Assembly (NCBI RefSeq): GCF_900188455.1
Contig: NZ_FZOL01000012.1
Location: 1-64,000 of the forward strand
DNA length: 64,000 bases
Reading direction: 5' to 3'
DNA from: Pseudomonas japonica
Lineage (GTDB): Bacteria; Pseudomonadota; Gammaproteobacteria; Pseudomonadales; Pseudomonadaceae
The position numbers and the translations under genes are program-made. Below are positions 43,270 to 52,229 of this stretch, one piece after another (the stretch's first letter is position 1; each line of letters opens with the position of its first letter). The notes beneath the pieces were generated by a model. It made no database searches and had not been told where the DNA came from. It saw only the letters and a program-made list of their open reading frames with translations.

Positions 43270-44019
43270 TCAGGCGGCGAAACCACCGTCGATGGTCAGG
43301 CTGGCCCCGGTGATGTAGGCGGCTTCAGGGCCGGCCAGGTAGGCGACGAAGCTGGCGATTTCCTCGACATGCCCGTAGCGACCTACCGCCATCAATCCGA
43401 TCAGGCTGTCGGCGAATTCGCCATGGGCCGGGTTCATGTCGGTGTCCACCGGGCCGGGCTGCACGTTGTTGATGGTGATCCCGCGTGGCCCGAGGTCACG
43501 GGCCAGGCCACGGGTCAGGCCGACCAGCGCCGATTTGCTCATGGCGTAGGTGGCGCCGCCGGCGAAGGGCATGCGCTCGGCATTGGTGCTGCCGATATTG
43601 ATGATGCGGCCACCCTGGCCCATATGCCGCACGGCGGCCTGGGTCGCGACGAACACGCTGCGCACGTTGACCGCCACCGTGCGATCGAAGTCCTCCAGGC
43701 TGAACTCGGCGATATCGCCGATCGCCAGCACCCCGGCGTTGTTTACCAGGATATCGAGGCCGCCGAAGTGCTCGACGGTCAGTTCGACGGCCTGTTGCAC
43801 CGCCGCGGCGTCGGCGCTGTCGGCCTTCAGCGCGAGGGCCTTGCCGCCGTTCTGGCGAATTTCGTTCTGCAACTGCTCGGCGCCGGCTTGCGAGCTGACG
43901 TAGGTGAAGGCGACGGCGGCGCCCTGTTCGGCCAGGCGTTTGACGATGGCCGCGCCGATACCGCGCGAGCCGCCCTGGACCAGTGCCACTTTGCCGCTGA
44001 GGTTCTGTTGAATCGACAT
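43270..44019 (-). CDS. SDR-family oxidoreductase
   Basis: A 249-residue short-chain dehydrogenase. The NAD(P) motif is G-G-S-R-G-I-G-A-A (about residues 15-23), N-N-A-G-V lies near 91-95, and the catalytic Ser, Tyr and Lys are in S-T-N (about 143) and Y-A-M-S-K (about 155-159). It is close to FabG-like 3-oxoacyl-(acyl carrier) reductases, but the substrate is not clear; the ending I-D-G-G-F-A-A is family-typical. A LysR gene is divergent at 44145 and likely regulates it. The gene ends five bases after the stop of the LysR gene on the other strand. Confidence 0.9.
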   Translation of the reverse strand: MSIQQNLSGKVALVQGGSRGIGAAIVKRLAEQGAAVAFTYVSSQAGAEQLQNEIRQNGGKALALKADSADAAAVQQAVELTVEHFGGLDILVNNAGVLAIGDIAEFSLEDFDRTVAVNVRSVFVATQAAVRHMGQGGRIINIGSTNAERMPFAGGATYAMSKSALVGLTRGLARDLGPRGITINNVQPGPVDTDMNPAHGEFADSLIGLMAVGRYGHVEEIASFVAYLAGPEAAYITGASLTIDGGFAA

Positions 44020-44144
44020 TGCTGGTGCTCCTGAAAAGACAAGGCTGGGTGCCTTGTGGATGGGCCCAGTATCGGGGGGAGATTGGCTACTGATAATCCA
44101 CTAATCGCTATAGTCTGAATAAACTCCTGGTTTGGAATCTCGTG

Positions 44145-45071
44145 ATGGAAACCTTCAGCAGCATAGAGTGCTTTCTGCGCAGTGCCGAAGTGGGCAGCTT
44201 CGCCGAGGCCGCCCGGCGCCTGAGCCTGACGCCGGCGGCGGTGGGCAAGAATGTCGCCGGTCTGGAGGCGCGGCTCGGCGTGCGGTTGTTCCAGCGCAGT
44301 ACCCGCAGCCTGACCCTGACCGAGGCGGGGCAGTGCTTTCTCGGCGAAGTGCGTGACAGCTTCCAGACGATCCAGCATGCCGTAGCCAACATCGCCAGCA
44401 TCGAGGGGCAGCCGGCGGGCACGTTGAAGGTCAGCATGGGCACGGTGTTCGGACGGCTGTACATCCTGCCCCTGTTGGGTGAATTCCTTCGGCGTTTTCC
44501 GGCGATCACGCCGGACTGGCACTTCGATAACCGTCAGGTGGATCTGATTGCCCAGGGTTTCGATGCGGCCATTGGTGGTGGTTTCGACCTGCCGCCCGGG
44601 GTGGTGGCGCGCAAGCTGACGCCGGCACATCGGATTCTGGTGGCGTCCGCGCAGTACCTGGACCGTTGCGGGCCGCTGCGCCAGCCGGAGGATCTGGCCG
44701 AGGCGGACGGGATCCTGATCCGCTCCCCGCAGACCGGACGTGTGCGCTCCTGGCCACTGACCAGCCGTACCGGTGAACAAAGTCCGCTGAACCTGCGCCC
44801 GCGCATGACCATGTCCGACTCCGAGGCCGCCTGCGCGGCGGCGGAGCAGGGGCTTGGCGTGGCGCTGGTGAGCATGCCGTTCGCGGTGCCGTATCTGGGG
44901 AAGGGGAGTCTGCTGCGGGTGTTGCCGGACTGGTATGTGGATGACGGGAATATTTCGTTGTACTACGCGCAGCACAAGTTGCTGCCGGGGAAGACCCGGG
45001 TGTTCGTCGATTTCGTGCTGGAGCAGTTCAGGGAGCAGGGCCTGGACAGGCAGTTCGATGCGCTGGCCTGA
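44145..45071 (+). CDS. LysR-family transcriptional regulator
   Basis: A 308-residue regulator with a winged helix at residues 1-60 (V-G-S-F-A-E-A-A-R-R-L-S-L-T-P-A-A-V-G-K recognition region) and an effector domain after about residue 90. It belongs to the CrgA-like subgroup, whose members usually control a divergent oxidoreductase or exporter. The SDR gene lies divergent, so that is the expected target. GTG at 44142 and ATG at 44145 are both possible starts; ATG is preferred. Confidence 0.9.
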   Translation: METFSSIECFLRSAEVGSFAEAARRLSLTPAAVGKNVAGLEARLGVRLFQRSTRSLTLTEAGQCFLGEVRDSFQTIQHAVANIASIEGQPAGTLKVSMGTVFGRLYILPLLGEFLRRFPAITPDWHFDNRQVDLIAQGFDAAIGGGFDLPPGVVARKLTPAHRILVASAQYLDRCGPLRQPEDLAEADGILIRSPQTGRVRSWPLTSRTGEQSPLNLRPRMTMSDSEAACAAAEQGLGVALVSMPFAVPYLGKGSLLRVLPDWYVDDGNISLYYAQHKLLPGKTRVFVDFVLEQFREQGLDRQFDALA

Positions 45072-45115
45072 CTGCCGGGGGGGCTCTTCAGGGCCTGATT
45101 GCGTGCACCACGGAC

Positions 45116-45146
45116 CTTTGTGGGAGCGGGCGTTGCCCGCGATCAG
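45116..45146. repeat. REP element
   Basis: TTGTGGGAGCGGGC-GTT-GCCCGCGATCAGG has the core of the common Pseudomonas REP (repetitive extragenic palindrome): TGTGGGAGCGGGC with an inverted GCCCGC. It lies between the LysR gene and the GreA/B-like gene. Confidence 0.8.
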
Positions 45147-45164
45147 GCCCGCAGGCACAACCAC

Positions 45165-45641
45165 TCATTCGATGGATATCACCTCAAGCACCTGCCGCCC
45201 CCCACCCAGGTCCACCTCATCCCCCTCGGCCTTGCCCAGCAACTGCTGGCCCAATGGCGAACGCGGAGTGATCACCGTCACCAGCTCCGCCCCCTCGCCA
45301 ATCTTCAAACCCGCAGCTTCCGGGCCGATGAACACCCGCTGCCGATTCCCCGTCTCATCCTCCAGCAGCACCAGATTGCTCACCTGGATTCCCAGCCCCG
45401 GGTCGAAATCCCGCAGGTTGAGTTGCAGGTAAGCAGCCCGCGCCTGACGAATCTCCTCCATGCGCCGGGCCTGGCCGGTCGCCAGGTAGGACGCTTCCAG
45501 GCTCAGGGTGTCGTACTTGTTCTCGGCGATGTTCTCCTCCGCGGTCGCCGTCTCGTAGGCGGTCTGTGCGGCGCGCTGAAGGACGTCCAGGTCCACGCCC
45601 AGGCGTTCGATGATGGCATGCAGCAGTTCGGTCTTGTTCAT
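45165..45641 (-). CDS. GreA/GreB-family transcription factor
   Basis: A 158-residue protein. It has an N-terminal coiled coil (about residues 1-75) and a C-terminal FKBP-like domain, ending with P-R-S-P-L-G-Q-Q-L-L-G-K-A-E-G-D-E-V, which is typical of Gre factors. These bind RNA polymerase through the secondary channel, and the coiled coil reaches the active centre. The acidic tip residues of GreA cannot be placed with certainty, so this may be an atypical member. ATG 45641 lies one base after the stop of the upstream gene; a start at 45665 would overlap it. Confidence 0.8.
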   Translation of the reverse strand: MNKTELLHAIIERLGVDLDVLQRAAQTAYETATAEENIAENKYDTLSLEASYLATGQARRMEEIRQARAAYLQLNLRDFDPGLGIQVSNLVLLEDETGNRQRVFIGPEAAGLKIGEGAELVTVITPRSPLGQQLLGKAEGDEVDLGGGRQVLEVISIE

Positions 45642-45642
45642 C

Positions 45643-46071
45643 TCAACGGCAGAACTCAAGGACATTGGCCCGGCTCTTCTCGGTCGGGGCGGTGCGGTTC
45701 TGTTGCAGCCAGAACTGGCACTTGGGATTGGACAGGTTGCGCGGGTTTTCCTCGGCGCGGTTTTGCGCATCTTCGATCTGCTGGCTCTGCAGTGCCTGCT
45801 GGTATTGCTCGAACATGTGGTTCTGCTCCGGCGACTGCTCCGCCGCGCCTGGCTGGCGTGCTGCTGGCGGCTGGCGCGCGGGGGCCGGGGCGAGCGGTTG
45901 GCTGAGCGCCGCGGTCACCGGCTCATGCAGCGACGGCAGCAGTTGCCAGGCGCCCCAGAGGGTCAGGCCGATGGCGACGAAGCCGAGCCACAGGCCCAGG
46001 GCGACAGCGACGATCAGCGGCAGCATTTTCGGGGAAACCTTCAGTTCACGACGACGTGCTCGGTAGGACAT
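45643..46071 (-). CDS. Membrane-anchored protein of unknown function
   Basis: A 142-residue protein with a basic cytoplasmic N-terminus (R-A-R-R-R-E-L-K), one membrane helix (about residues 17-40) and an outer polar region rich in Gln, Ala and Pro, ending with a Cys-containing tail. AGGAGG lies six bases before ATG 46071. It forms a two-gene operon with the Gre-like factor downstream (one-base gap). It is divergent from earP. Homologues are common in Pseudomonas; role unknown. Confidence 0.7.
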   Translation of the reverse strand: MSYRARRRELKVSPKMLPLIVAVALGLWLGFVAIGLTLWGAWQLLPSLHEPVTAALSQPLAPAPARQPPAARQPGAAEQSPEQNHMFEQYQQALQSQQIEDAQNRAEENPRNLSNPKCQFWLQQNRTAPTEKSRANVLEFCR

Positions 46072-46195
46072 GGCAACCTCCTGGCCAGGACAGGGGCGGG
46101 ATTGTCGCACGAGCGATCGCAGGCGGCACTTTTGTCGGCACGCGATAATCCGGACAATTGGCGAACATTTGTCTGCGGCGCAAGAGGTGCCTGTT

Positions 46196-47314
46196 ATGAA
46201 ACCGACCTGGGATATCTTCTGCCGCGTGGTCGACAACTACGGCGACATCGGGGTGACCTGGCGGCTGGCCCGGCAACTGGTGGCCGAGCACGACCTGACG
46301 GTGCGCCTGTGGGTCGACGAACTGCAGGCGTTCGCGCGGATCTGCCCGGAGGCCGAGGTGCAGGCGCCGCACCAGCTGCAGGCGGGCGTCGAGGTCTGGC
46401 ACTGGGGCGCAGACTGGGCGCCGGTGGCGGTGGCCGATGTGGTCATCGGCGCCTTCGGTTGCCAGATCCCCGCGCAATACATCGAGGCCATGACCCGGCG
46501 GCCGGCGCCGGCCCTGTGGCTGAACCTCGAATACCTCAGCGCCGAGGACTGGGTCGAAGGTTGTCACGGCCTGCCATCACCCCAGGCCAATGGCTTGCGC
46601 AAGGTGTTTTTCTTCCCGGGCTTCACCCAGGGCACAGGCGGACTGCTGCGCGAAGCCGGGTTGCTGGCGCAGCGCGATGCGTTCGACCGCGATGCCTTCC
46701 TGCGCACGCTGGGCGTGGCGCTGCAGCCTGGTAGTCGCCTGCTGTCGCTGTTCGCCTACGAGAATTCCGGGCTGGCCAGCTGGCTCGATGCCCTGGCCGA
46801 GGATGTCCGGCCCAGTCACCTGCTGGTGCCGGAAGGGCGCATTCTCGGTGATGTACAGGCCTGGCTGGGTGAGGAGGAGGTAGGCGTCGGTGCAGTGCAT
46901 CGACGTGGCGCGCTGACCGTGCAGATCCTGCCGTTCGTGCGCCAGGACGACTACGACCGGCTGCTGTGGAGCTGCGATTTCAACGCGGTGCGTGGCGAGG
47001 ATTCCTTCGTTCGCGCGCAGTGGGCGGGCAAGCCGCTGCTTTGGCACATCTATGTGCAGGAGGAGTATGCCCACTGGGAAAAACTCGAAGCCTTTCTCGA
47101 CCACTACACCCAGGGGCTGTCGCCCGTCACGGCGGCGGCCCTGGTGGAGCTGTGGCGGGCCTGGAACATGGATCGCGACATGGGCGCGGCCTGGAAACAG
47201 TTGTTGCCGCACTGGGATGAACTGGCCGCTCACGCCCGCCAGTGGTGCGCGGAGCAGGCCGCTCGGCCGGACCTTGCCACGGCGCTGGTGCAGTTTTACC
47301 GAAATTGGATATGA
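46196..47314 (+). CDS. earP: EF-P arginine rhamnosyltransferase EarP
   Basis: A 372-residue GT-B-fold glycosyltransferase that adds rhamnose from TDP-rhamnose to Arg32 of EF-P. The conserved opening W-D-I-F-C-R-V-V-D-N-Y-G-D-I-G-V gives Asp13 and Asp17, both known to matter for activity. The late R-G-E-D-S-F-V-R-A-Q-W motif supplies the acidic residue that binds the sugar nucleotide. Start ATG 46196 follows AGAGGTG. The target gene efp follows 48 bases later. Length is as expected for the family. Confidence 0.95.
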   Translation: MKPTWDIFCRVVDNYGDIGVTWRLARQLVAEHDLTVRLWVDELQAFARICPEAEVQAPHQLQAGVEVWHWGADWAPVAVADVVIGAFGCQIPAQYIEAMTRRPAPALWLNLEYLSAEDWVEGCHGLPSPQANGLRKVFFFPGFTQGTGGLLREAGLLAQRDAFDRDAFLRTLGVALQPGSRLLSLFAYENSGLASWLDALAEDVRPSHLLVPEGRILGDVQAWLGEEEVGVGAVHRRGALTVQILPFVRQDDYDRLLWSCDFNAVRGEDSFVRAQWAGKPLLWHIYVQEEYAHWEKLEAFLDHYTQGLSPVTAAALVELWRAWNMDRDMGAAWKQLLPHWDELAAHARQWCAEQAARPDLATALVQFYRNWI

Positions 47315-47362
47315 TACGCGGCCTCGATTTTTATAAATCCATCCAGATTCGGATACTTCGTA

Positions 47363-47932
47363 ATGAAAACTGGTAAAGAGCTGAAACCCGGTACCGTACT
47401 GCGGATCGACAACGACCCGTGGCTGGTTCAGAAAGCTGAGTTCACCAAATCGGGCCGTAACAGCGCGATCATGAAGACCAAGCTGAAGAACCTGCTGACC
47501 GGCTACAAGACCGAAACCGTCTACGGTGCGGACGACAAGCTGGACGACGTGATCCTGGATCGCAAAGAAGCGACCCTGTCGTTCATCAGCGGTGACTCGT
47601 ACACCTTCATGGACACTTCCGACTACACCATGTACGAACTGAACGCCGAAGACATCGACGCCGTTCTGCCGTACATCGAAGAAGGCATGGAAGACATCTG
47701 CGAAGCCGTCTTCTTCGAAGGCCGCCTGGTCTCCGTGGAACTGCCGACCACCATCAGCCGTCAGGTCGTCTACACCGAGAACGCTGCTCGTGGCGACACC
47801 TCCGGCAAGGTCATGAAGCCTGCCAAGCTGAAGAACGGTACCGAGATCCAGGTTGCCGACTTCATCCAGATCGACGAGTGGATCGACATCGACACTCGCG
47901 ACAACAGCTTCAAGGGCCGCTCCAAGAAGTAA
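47363..47932 (+). CDS. efp: Translation elongation factor P
   Basis: A 189-residue three-domain protein (KOW-like, OB, C-terminal OB) that helps ribosomes through polyproline stretches. The loop T-K-S-G-R-N-S-A carries Arg32 rather than Lys34, which shows it is the rhamnosylated type, consistent with earP upstream. Codon use is highly biased, as for a strongly expressed gene. A strong terminator follows. Confidence 0.98.
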   Translation: MKTGKELKPGTVLRIDNDPWLVQKAEFTKSGRNSAIMKTKLKNLLTGYKTETVYGADDKLDDVILDRKEATLSFISGDSYTFMDTSDYTMYELNAEDIDAVLPYIEEGMEDICEAVFFEGRLVSVELPTTISRQVVYTENAARGDTSGKVMKPAKLKNGTEIQVADFIQIDEWIDIDTRDNSFKGRSKK

Positions 47933-47950
47933 TCTTCCTGGCGTCCACGA

Positions 47951-47977
47951 AAAACCCGGCCTCGGCCGGGTTTTTTT
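47951..47977. terminator. Bidirectional terminator between efp and ohr
   Basis: AAAACCCGGCC-TC-GGCCGGGTTTTTTT: a GC-rich stem with A- and T-runs on either side, serving both convergent genes. Confidence 0.9.
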
Positions 47978-47992
47978 GTGCCTGTGGAAAAC

Positions 47993-48412
47993 TCAGACGC
48001 TGACGTGCAGGCGGACGTCGACGTTGCCGCGGGTGGCGTTGGAGTACGGGCAGACCTTGTGCGCCGCGTCCACCAGTGCCTGGGCGTCGGCCTGCTCAAG
48101 ACCCGGGATGCTGATGCGCAGGTCGATGTCCAGACCGAAGCCGCCTTCGATCTGACCGATCCCGACTTCGGCGGTGATCGAGGTCTCGGCGGGCAGTTGG
48201 CGCTTGCTCTGGCCGGCGACGAATTTCAAGGCGCCGATGAAGCAGGCCGAGTAGCCGGCGGCGAACAGCTGCTCGGGGTTGGTCGCCGCGCCGCCAGCGC
48301 CGCCGAGTTCCTTCGGCGTGGCCAGTTTCACGTCGAGGATGCCGTCGCTGGAAACGGCACGGCCATCGCGGCCACCAGTGGAGGTTACGGTTGCGGTGTA
48401 GAGCGTTTTCAT
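47993..48412 (-). CDS. ohr: Organic hydroperoxide resistance protein Ohr
   Basis: A 139-residue thiol peroxidase that reduces organic and fatty acid hydroperoxides with lipoyl or DTT-type thiols. The two redox cysteines are in Y-S-A-C-F-I-G-A (about residue 60) and H-K-V-C-P-Y-S (about 124). An Arg (about residue 18) completes the active site. The divergent-type OhrR box lies upstream at 48494-48514, and ohrR is upstream on the same strand. Length matches the family. Confidence 0.95.
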   Translation of the reverse strand: MKTLYTATVTSTGGRDGRAVSSDGILDVKLATPKELGGAGGAATNPEQLFAAGYSACFIGALKFVAGQSKRQLPAETSITAEVGIGQIEGGFGLDIDLRISIPGLEQADAQALVDAAHKVCPYSNATRGNVDVRLHVSV

Positions 48413-48493
48413 GGGGAGTTCCTCGAACCTTGTGAACGTTGTCTTGTGAACGTTGTGCGCCGGTGGCGCTGTCTGGGTACGGGGATAAAACTA

Positions 48494-48514
48494 GCGCGCA
48501 ATTATTTAGTGCGC
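48494..48514. promoter_or_regulatory. OhrR-box-like operator upstream of ohr
   Basis: GCGCGCAATTATTTAGTGCGC is an inverted repeat with an AT-rich centre, in the ohr promoter. A closely related sequence precedes ohrR at 49091-49109. It is the expected operator of the OhrR repressor. Confidence 0.65.
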
Positions 48515-48593
48515 AAGATAAATTTTCAAGCGATCCGCCAAACGGTACTGCGACAGGGCTGGCTATCGTGGCTCAAGCCCCATGGCAGAGCCG

Positions 48594-49055
48594 TTACAGG
48601 CTTTTCTGCAAGTGCTCGCGCAACTCCAGCAATTGCGCTTGCAGTTGCCGCAGGCGCTCAACCGATTGCCCACTGGCGCCGAGAATGCAGTGCGGCACTG
48701 TGCGCGCCTTCTGCTGCAATTGACGGCCGGCATCGGTGAGTTCGACGATCACCACCCGCTCATCCTCACGGCTGCGGGTGCGCTTGAGCAGTCCCTCGGC
48801 CTCCAGGCGCTTGAGCAGCGGTGTGAGCGAGCCTGGATCGGTGAGCAGGCGCTGGCTGATCTCGCCGACGGTCAGCGCGTCCTGTTCCCACAGCACGAGC
48901 ATCGCCAGGTACTGTGGATAAGTCAGGCCCAGCGCTTGCAGCAGCGGTTTGTAGACCTTGGTCATCAACAACGAGGTGGAGTGCAGGGCAAAGCACACCT
49001 GGTTGTCGAGCAGCAACTCGTCGCAGCGGTCGGGAGCTTCGGTGTCAGCGTTCAT
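48594..49055 (-). CDS. ohrR: MarR-family repressor OhrR
   Basis: A 153-residue MarR-type repressor of ohr that is switched off by organic hydroperoxides. The sensing cysteine is in N-Q-V-C-F-A-L-H near residue 21, and the winged helix lies at about residues 55-105 ([12 protein letters not shown] ... R-S-R-E-D-E-R). ATG 49055 follows AAGGA by six bases. It lies 180 bases from ohr on the same strand. The start region upstream has a copy of the OhrR-box-like repeat, indicating autoregulation. Confidence 0.92.
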   Translation of the reverse strand: MNADTEAPDRCDELLLDNQVCFALHSTSLLMTKVYKPLLQALGLTYPQYLAMLVLWEQDALTVGEISQRLLTDPGSLTPLLKRLEAEGLLKRTRSREDERVVIVELTDAGRQLQQKARTVPHCILGASGQSVERLRQLQAQLLELREHLQKSL

Positions 49056-49090
49056 GCCAATCCTTTTCTTGGTTGGAGCTTTGAATTTTA

Positions 49091-49109
49091 GCACGCAAGT
49101 ATTTAGCGC
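49091..49109. promoter_or_regulatory. OhrR-box-like operator upstream of ohrR
   Basis: GCACGCAAGTATTTAGCGC matches the ohr operator at 48494-48514 in about 16 of 21 aligned positions. It lies about 36 bases before ohrR. Confidence 0.55.
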
Positions 49110-50065
49110 TATCGCCAGCTCAGTTCGCTCTGCAGTGCCAGATCCCAGGGCGGCACCGGACTGAACCGGCTCTTGAGGAATTCGAGCAGCAAACGACTCC
49201 GAGAGTTCGTTTCATGTTCCAGGCGCAGTGCATAGATGCCGGTGGACTCAGTTGGCGGCAGTCCGTTGTCGCAGAACAGTGGCAGCAGTTCACCGCGCAG
49301 CAGGTACTCGCTGATCAGCCAGGTCGGCAGGTGGGCGATGCCGAGGCCGGCCAGGGCGCCGAACAGCAGGGTCTCGGCGTTGTTGGCCGTCATGCGCATG
49401 CGCGAAGGGCGCCATACCCGCATCTGCCCGTCCATGTCGAAACGCCAGGCGAACGGCGGGGCGAGACCGTCCCAGTCCAGGCCGTCGTGTTCCGGCAGCT
49501 GCGCGGGGCTTGTCGGGACGCCACGCTGGCGCAGATAGGCCGGGCTGGCGCAGGCGATGCGCACCATGTAGGCCAGTGGCGTCGCCACCAGCCGGGTATC
49601 GGCCAGCGGGCCGGCACGCAGTACCAGATCCACCTCGCCGAGGTGCGCACCGTGCAGGTCGACGAAGCTGTCGATCAGGCGCAGTTGCACGTCGAGGCCA
49701 GGGTAGGCGACGAGGAAATCGGCGATGGCCGGGGCCAGGTGCCGACGTCCGAACGCCGCTGGCGCGTCCATGCGGATCAGGCCCTCCGGTGCATTGCTCA
49801 GGGACACCGCTTCGGCCCGGGCCAGACGCAGCTCCTCGACGATACGCCGGGCCCGTTCGGCGAAGGCGATACCCGCCGGGGTGGGGCGCACCGCGTGGGT
49901 GCTGCGCACGAACAGACGGCTGCCCACGGCGCTCTCCAGGCTGTCGATACGCCGCGCCACTGCCGAGGGTGTCAGCGGGTGGCGCCGGGAGGCGGCGGAA
50001 AAACTGGCGGTCTCCAGCACATCGAGAAACAGGCCGAGCTGTTCGGTCAGGGCATCGGGATTCAT
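49109..50065 (-). CDS. LysR-family transcriptional regulator
   Basis: A 318-residue LysR regulator: winged helix at residues 1-60 (T-A-S-F-S-A-A-S-R-R-H-P-L-T-P-S-A-V-A-R recognition region) and an effector domain after about 90. It is of the CrgA/PA2846-like type. It is divergent from the TauE/SafE permease gene at 50175, which is its likely target, with 110 bases between. Start ATG 50065 was chosen over the longer open frame. Its stop region borders the ohrR operator. Confidence 0.9.
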   Translation of the reverse strand: MNPDALTEQLGLFLDVLETASFSAASRRHPLTPSAVARRIDSLESAVGSRLFVRSTHAVRPTPAGIAFAERARRIVEELRLARAEAVSLSNAPEGLIRMDAPAAFGRRHLAPAIADFLVAYPGLDVQLRLIDSFVDLHGAHLGEVDLVLRAGPLADTRLVATPLAYMVRIACASPAYLRQRGVPTSPAQLPEHDGLDWDGLAPPFAWRFDMDGQMRVWRPSRMRMTANNAETLLFGALAGLGIAHLPTWLISEYLLRGELLPLFCDNGLPPTESTGIYALRLEHETNSRSRLLLEFLKSRFSPVPPWDLALQSELSWR

Positions 50066-50174
50066 CAGGGGCTCGCTTATGCGAAATTGGCAAAGCCATT
50101 GTGCGTTGCTGTGCGTTTCCCCGCTAGCCCGGCCTCGGTAGCATGCCGCCAATGATCTGATTGACGAGGCCGGC

Positions 50175-50924
50175 ATGATCGAGTGGTTGATGTATATCGC
50201 CCTGGGCGCAGCCCTGGGTACGGTGGGGGGATTGTTCGGCATCGGTGGCGGTTTGATCGCGATTCCGGCGCTCGGCGTGTTGTTCGGTCTGGACCAGCAA
50301 CTGGCCCAGGGCACCGCGCTGGTGATGGTGGTGCCGAATGTGATGCTGGCGCTGTGGCGTTATCACCAGCGCAACCGAATCGAACTGCGCTATGCGGTAC
50401 CGCTGGCGGGTGCCAGTTTCGTCTTCGCCTGGCTCGGTTCGATCTGGGCGGTGGGCCTGGATGCGCGCAGCATGCGCATCGGTTTCGTCGCGTTCCTGGT
50501 CGCCCTGGCGGCGTGGAACCTGCTGCGCATCTTCCTGCGCAGCACGCCGCCGTCCAGCGAGCTGCGGCAGCCGTGGCCGTGGCTGGGCGTGCTGGGCAGC
50601 TTCGCCGGCGTCATGGGCGGGCTGTTCGGGGTTGGTGGCGCTGTGGTTGCCACGCCGGTGCTGACCAGCGTGTTCGGTACCACCCAGGTGGTGGCCCAGG
50701 GGTTGTCGCTGGCGCTGGCGCTGCCGAGTACCTCGGTGACCCTGCTGACCTACGCCGTGCACCAGCACGTCGACTGGATGATGGGCATTCCCCTGGCCGT
50801 GGGTGGTCTGCTCAGTATCAGTTGGGGCGTGAAGCTGGCCCATGCGATGCCGGAAAAGGTACTGCGCTCGCTGTTCTGCGCGTTCCTGGTGGTCTGCGCG
50901 CTGATGCTGGCGTTCAAGATCTGA
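50175..50924 (+). CDS. TauE/SafE-family permease
   Basis: A 249-residue protein with about eight membrane helices. The repeated G-G-L-F-G-I-G-G-G-L and G-G-L-F-G-V-G-G-A-V motifs mark the two halves of the TauE/SafE (DUF81) fold. Members export sulfite, sulfoacetate or similar organic acids. It may be controlled by the divergent LysR gene. The substrate cannot be read from sequence. Confidence 0.9.
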   Translation: MIEWLMYIALGAALGTVGGLFGIGGGLIAIPALGVLFGLDQQLAQGTALVMVVPNVMLALWRYHQRNRIELRYAVPLAGASFVFAWLGSIWAVGLDARSMRIGFVAFLVALAAWNLLRIFLRSTPPSSELRQPWPWLGVLGSFAGVMGGLFGVGGAVVATPVLTSVFGTTQVVAQGLSLALALPSTSVTLLTYAVHQHVDWMMGIPLAVGGLLSISWGVKLAHAMPEKVLRSLFCAFLVVCALMLAFKI

Positions 50925-50987
50925 AAGCAGTCGCGGCCCCGCTTCGGCGGGGCTACTGTAGTGGGTCTCGCGTGCAGGGAGTTCGCC

Positions 50988-52229
50988 ATGTCCACCACTC
51001 AATCGTTTTCAGCGGCCCAGGCGCGCCGTCTGGCCCTGGCCGCCCAGGGCTTCGCCGCGGTCGCGGGCGAGGGCTCTGCCAGCACCTCGCAACTGGCGCG
51101 GATGCTGCGCCGGCTTGGGGTGGTGCAGATCGATTCGGTCAACGCCCTGGTGCGCTCCCATTACCTGCCGCTGTTTTCCCGGCTTGGTCACTACGCGCCT
51201 GAACTGCTCGACCAGTTGGCCTGGGGCCGGGGCCGTCAGCGCAAGCTCTTCGAGTACTGGGGGCATGAAGCCTCGCTGCTGCCGCTGGAGTTGTATCCAT
51301 TGCTGCGTTGGCGCATGCGCCGGGCGCGCCAGGGGCAGGGCATCTATCGGCAGTTGGCGGAATTCGGCCGCCAGCAGCAGGCCACCATCGCCCGGGTCCT
51401 GGCCGCGGTGACCGAGCAGGGGGCGCTGGGCGCTGGCAGCCTGTCGACCCGCGAGGAACGCGCCGGTCCCTGGTGGGACTGGAGCGCGGAAAAGCATGCG
51501 CTGGAATGGCTGTTCGCCGCGGGCGAGGTGGTGGTGGCCGGGCGCCGTGGTTTCGAGCGGCTCTACGATCTGCCGCAGCGTGTGTTGCCGCCGGCCGTGC
51601 TCGCCCAGCCGGAGCCCGCTGAAGCCGACGCCCAGCGCGCGCTGGTGCTGCATGCGGCCACGGCACTGGGGGTCGCTACCGAGAGGGATCTGCGCGACTA
51701 CTTCCGTCTGGCCCCGGCGGACAGCCGCGCCCGTGTCGCCGAATTGCTCGAAGAGGGCCTGTTGCAGCGCTGCGAGGTTCAAGACTGGACATCGCCCGCC
51801 TATTGCCTGGGGGCGCCGCGCATTCCGCGCAAGGCCATCGCCAGCGCACTGCTGTCGCCTTTCGACTCGCTGGTCTGGGAGCGTGAGCGCACCGAGCGCC
51901 TGTTCGATTTCCGCTATCGCCTGGAGATCTACACGCCCGCGCACAAGCGTGTCTACGGCTATTACGTGCTGCCATTCCTGCACCACGGGCGCATCGCCGC
52001 ACGGGTCGACCTGCGTGCCGAGCGCGCGCGGCAGTGCCTGGCCGTGCATGCCCTGCATGAGGAAGAACCGGGGCTGGACGAGGCGGGGATTCACGCCCTG
52101 GCCGCCAGTCTGGGGCGACTGGCCGGGTGGCTGGGGCTGCGGGTGGTGCAGGTCAATTGCCGGCGGGCCGGCACCCCGCGCTTGCGCGAGGCGCTGGCCC
52201 GGCTGGAAATCAGCGGCGAACCTGCTTGA
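50988..52229 (+). CDS. YcaQ/AlkZ-like winged-helix DNA glycosylase
   Basis: A 413-residue protein of the HTH_42 (YcaQ/AlkZ) family, bacterial glycosylases that unhook alkylated bases and interstrand crosslinks. The catalytic Q-x-D (V-Q-I-D-S) lies at about residues 44-48 and is followed by [15 protein letters not shown], the family core. Winged-helix repeats fill the rest, with [15 protein letters not shown] near residue 305. GGGAG lies before ATG 50988. It overlaps the end of the convergent DAHP synthase gene by 20 bases. Confidence 0.85.
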   Translation: MSTTQSFSAAQARRLALAAQGFAAVAGEGSASTSQLARMLRRLGVVQIDSVNALVRSHYLPLFSRLGHYAPELLDQLAWGRGRQRKLFEYWGHEASLLPLELYPLLRWRMRRARQGQGIYRQLAEFGRQQQATIARVLAAVTEQGALGAGSLSTREERAGPWWDWSAEKHALEWLFAAGEVVVAGRRGFERLYDLPQRVLPPAVLAQPEPAEADAQRALVLHAATALGVATERDLRDYFRLAPADSRARVAELLEEGLLQRCEVQDWTSPAYCLGAPRIPRKAIASALLSPFDSLVWERERTERLFDFRYRLEIYTPAHKRVYGYYVLPFLHHGRIAARVDLRAERARQCLAVHALHEEEPGLDEAGIHALAASLGRLAGWLGLRVVQVNCRRAGTPRLREALARLEISGEPA

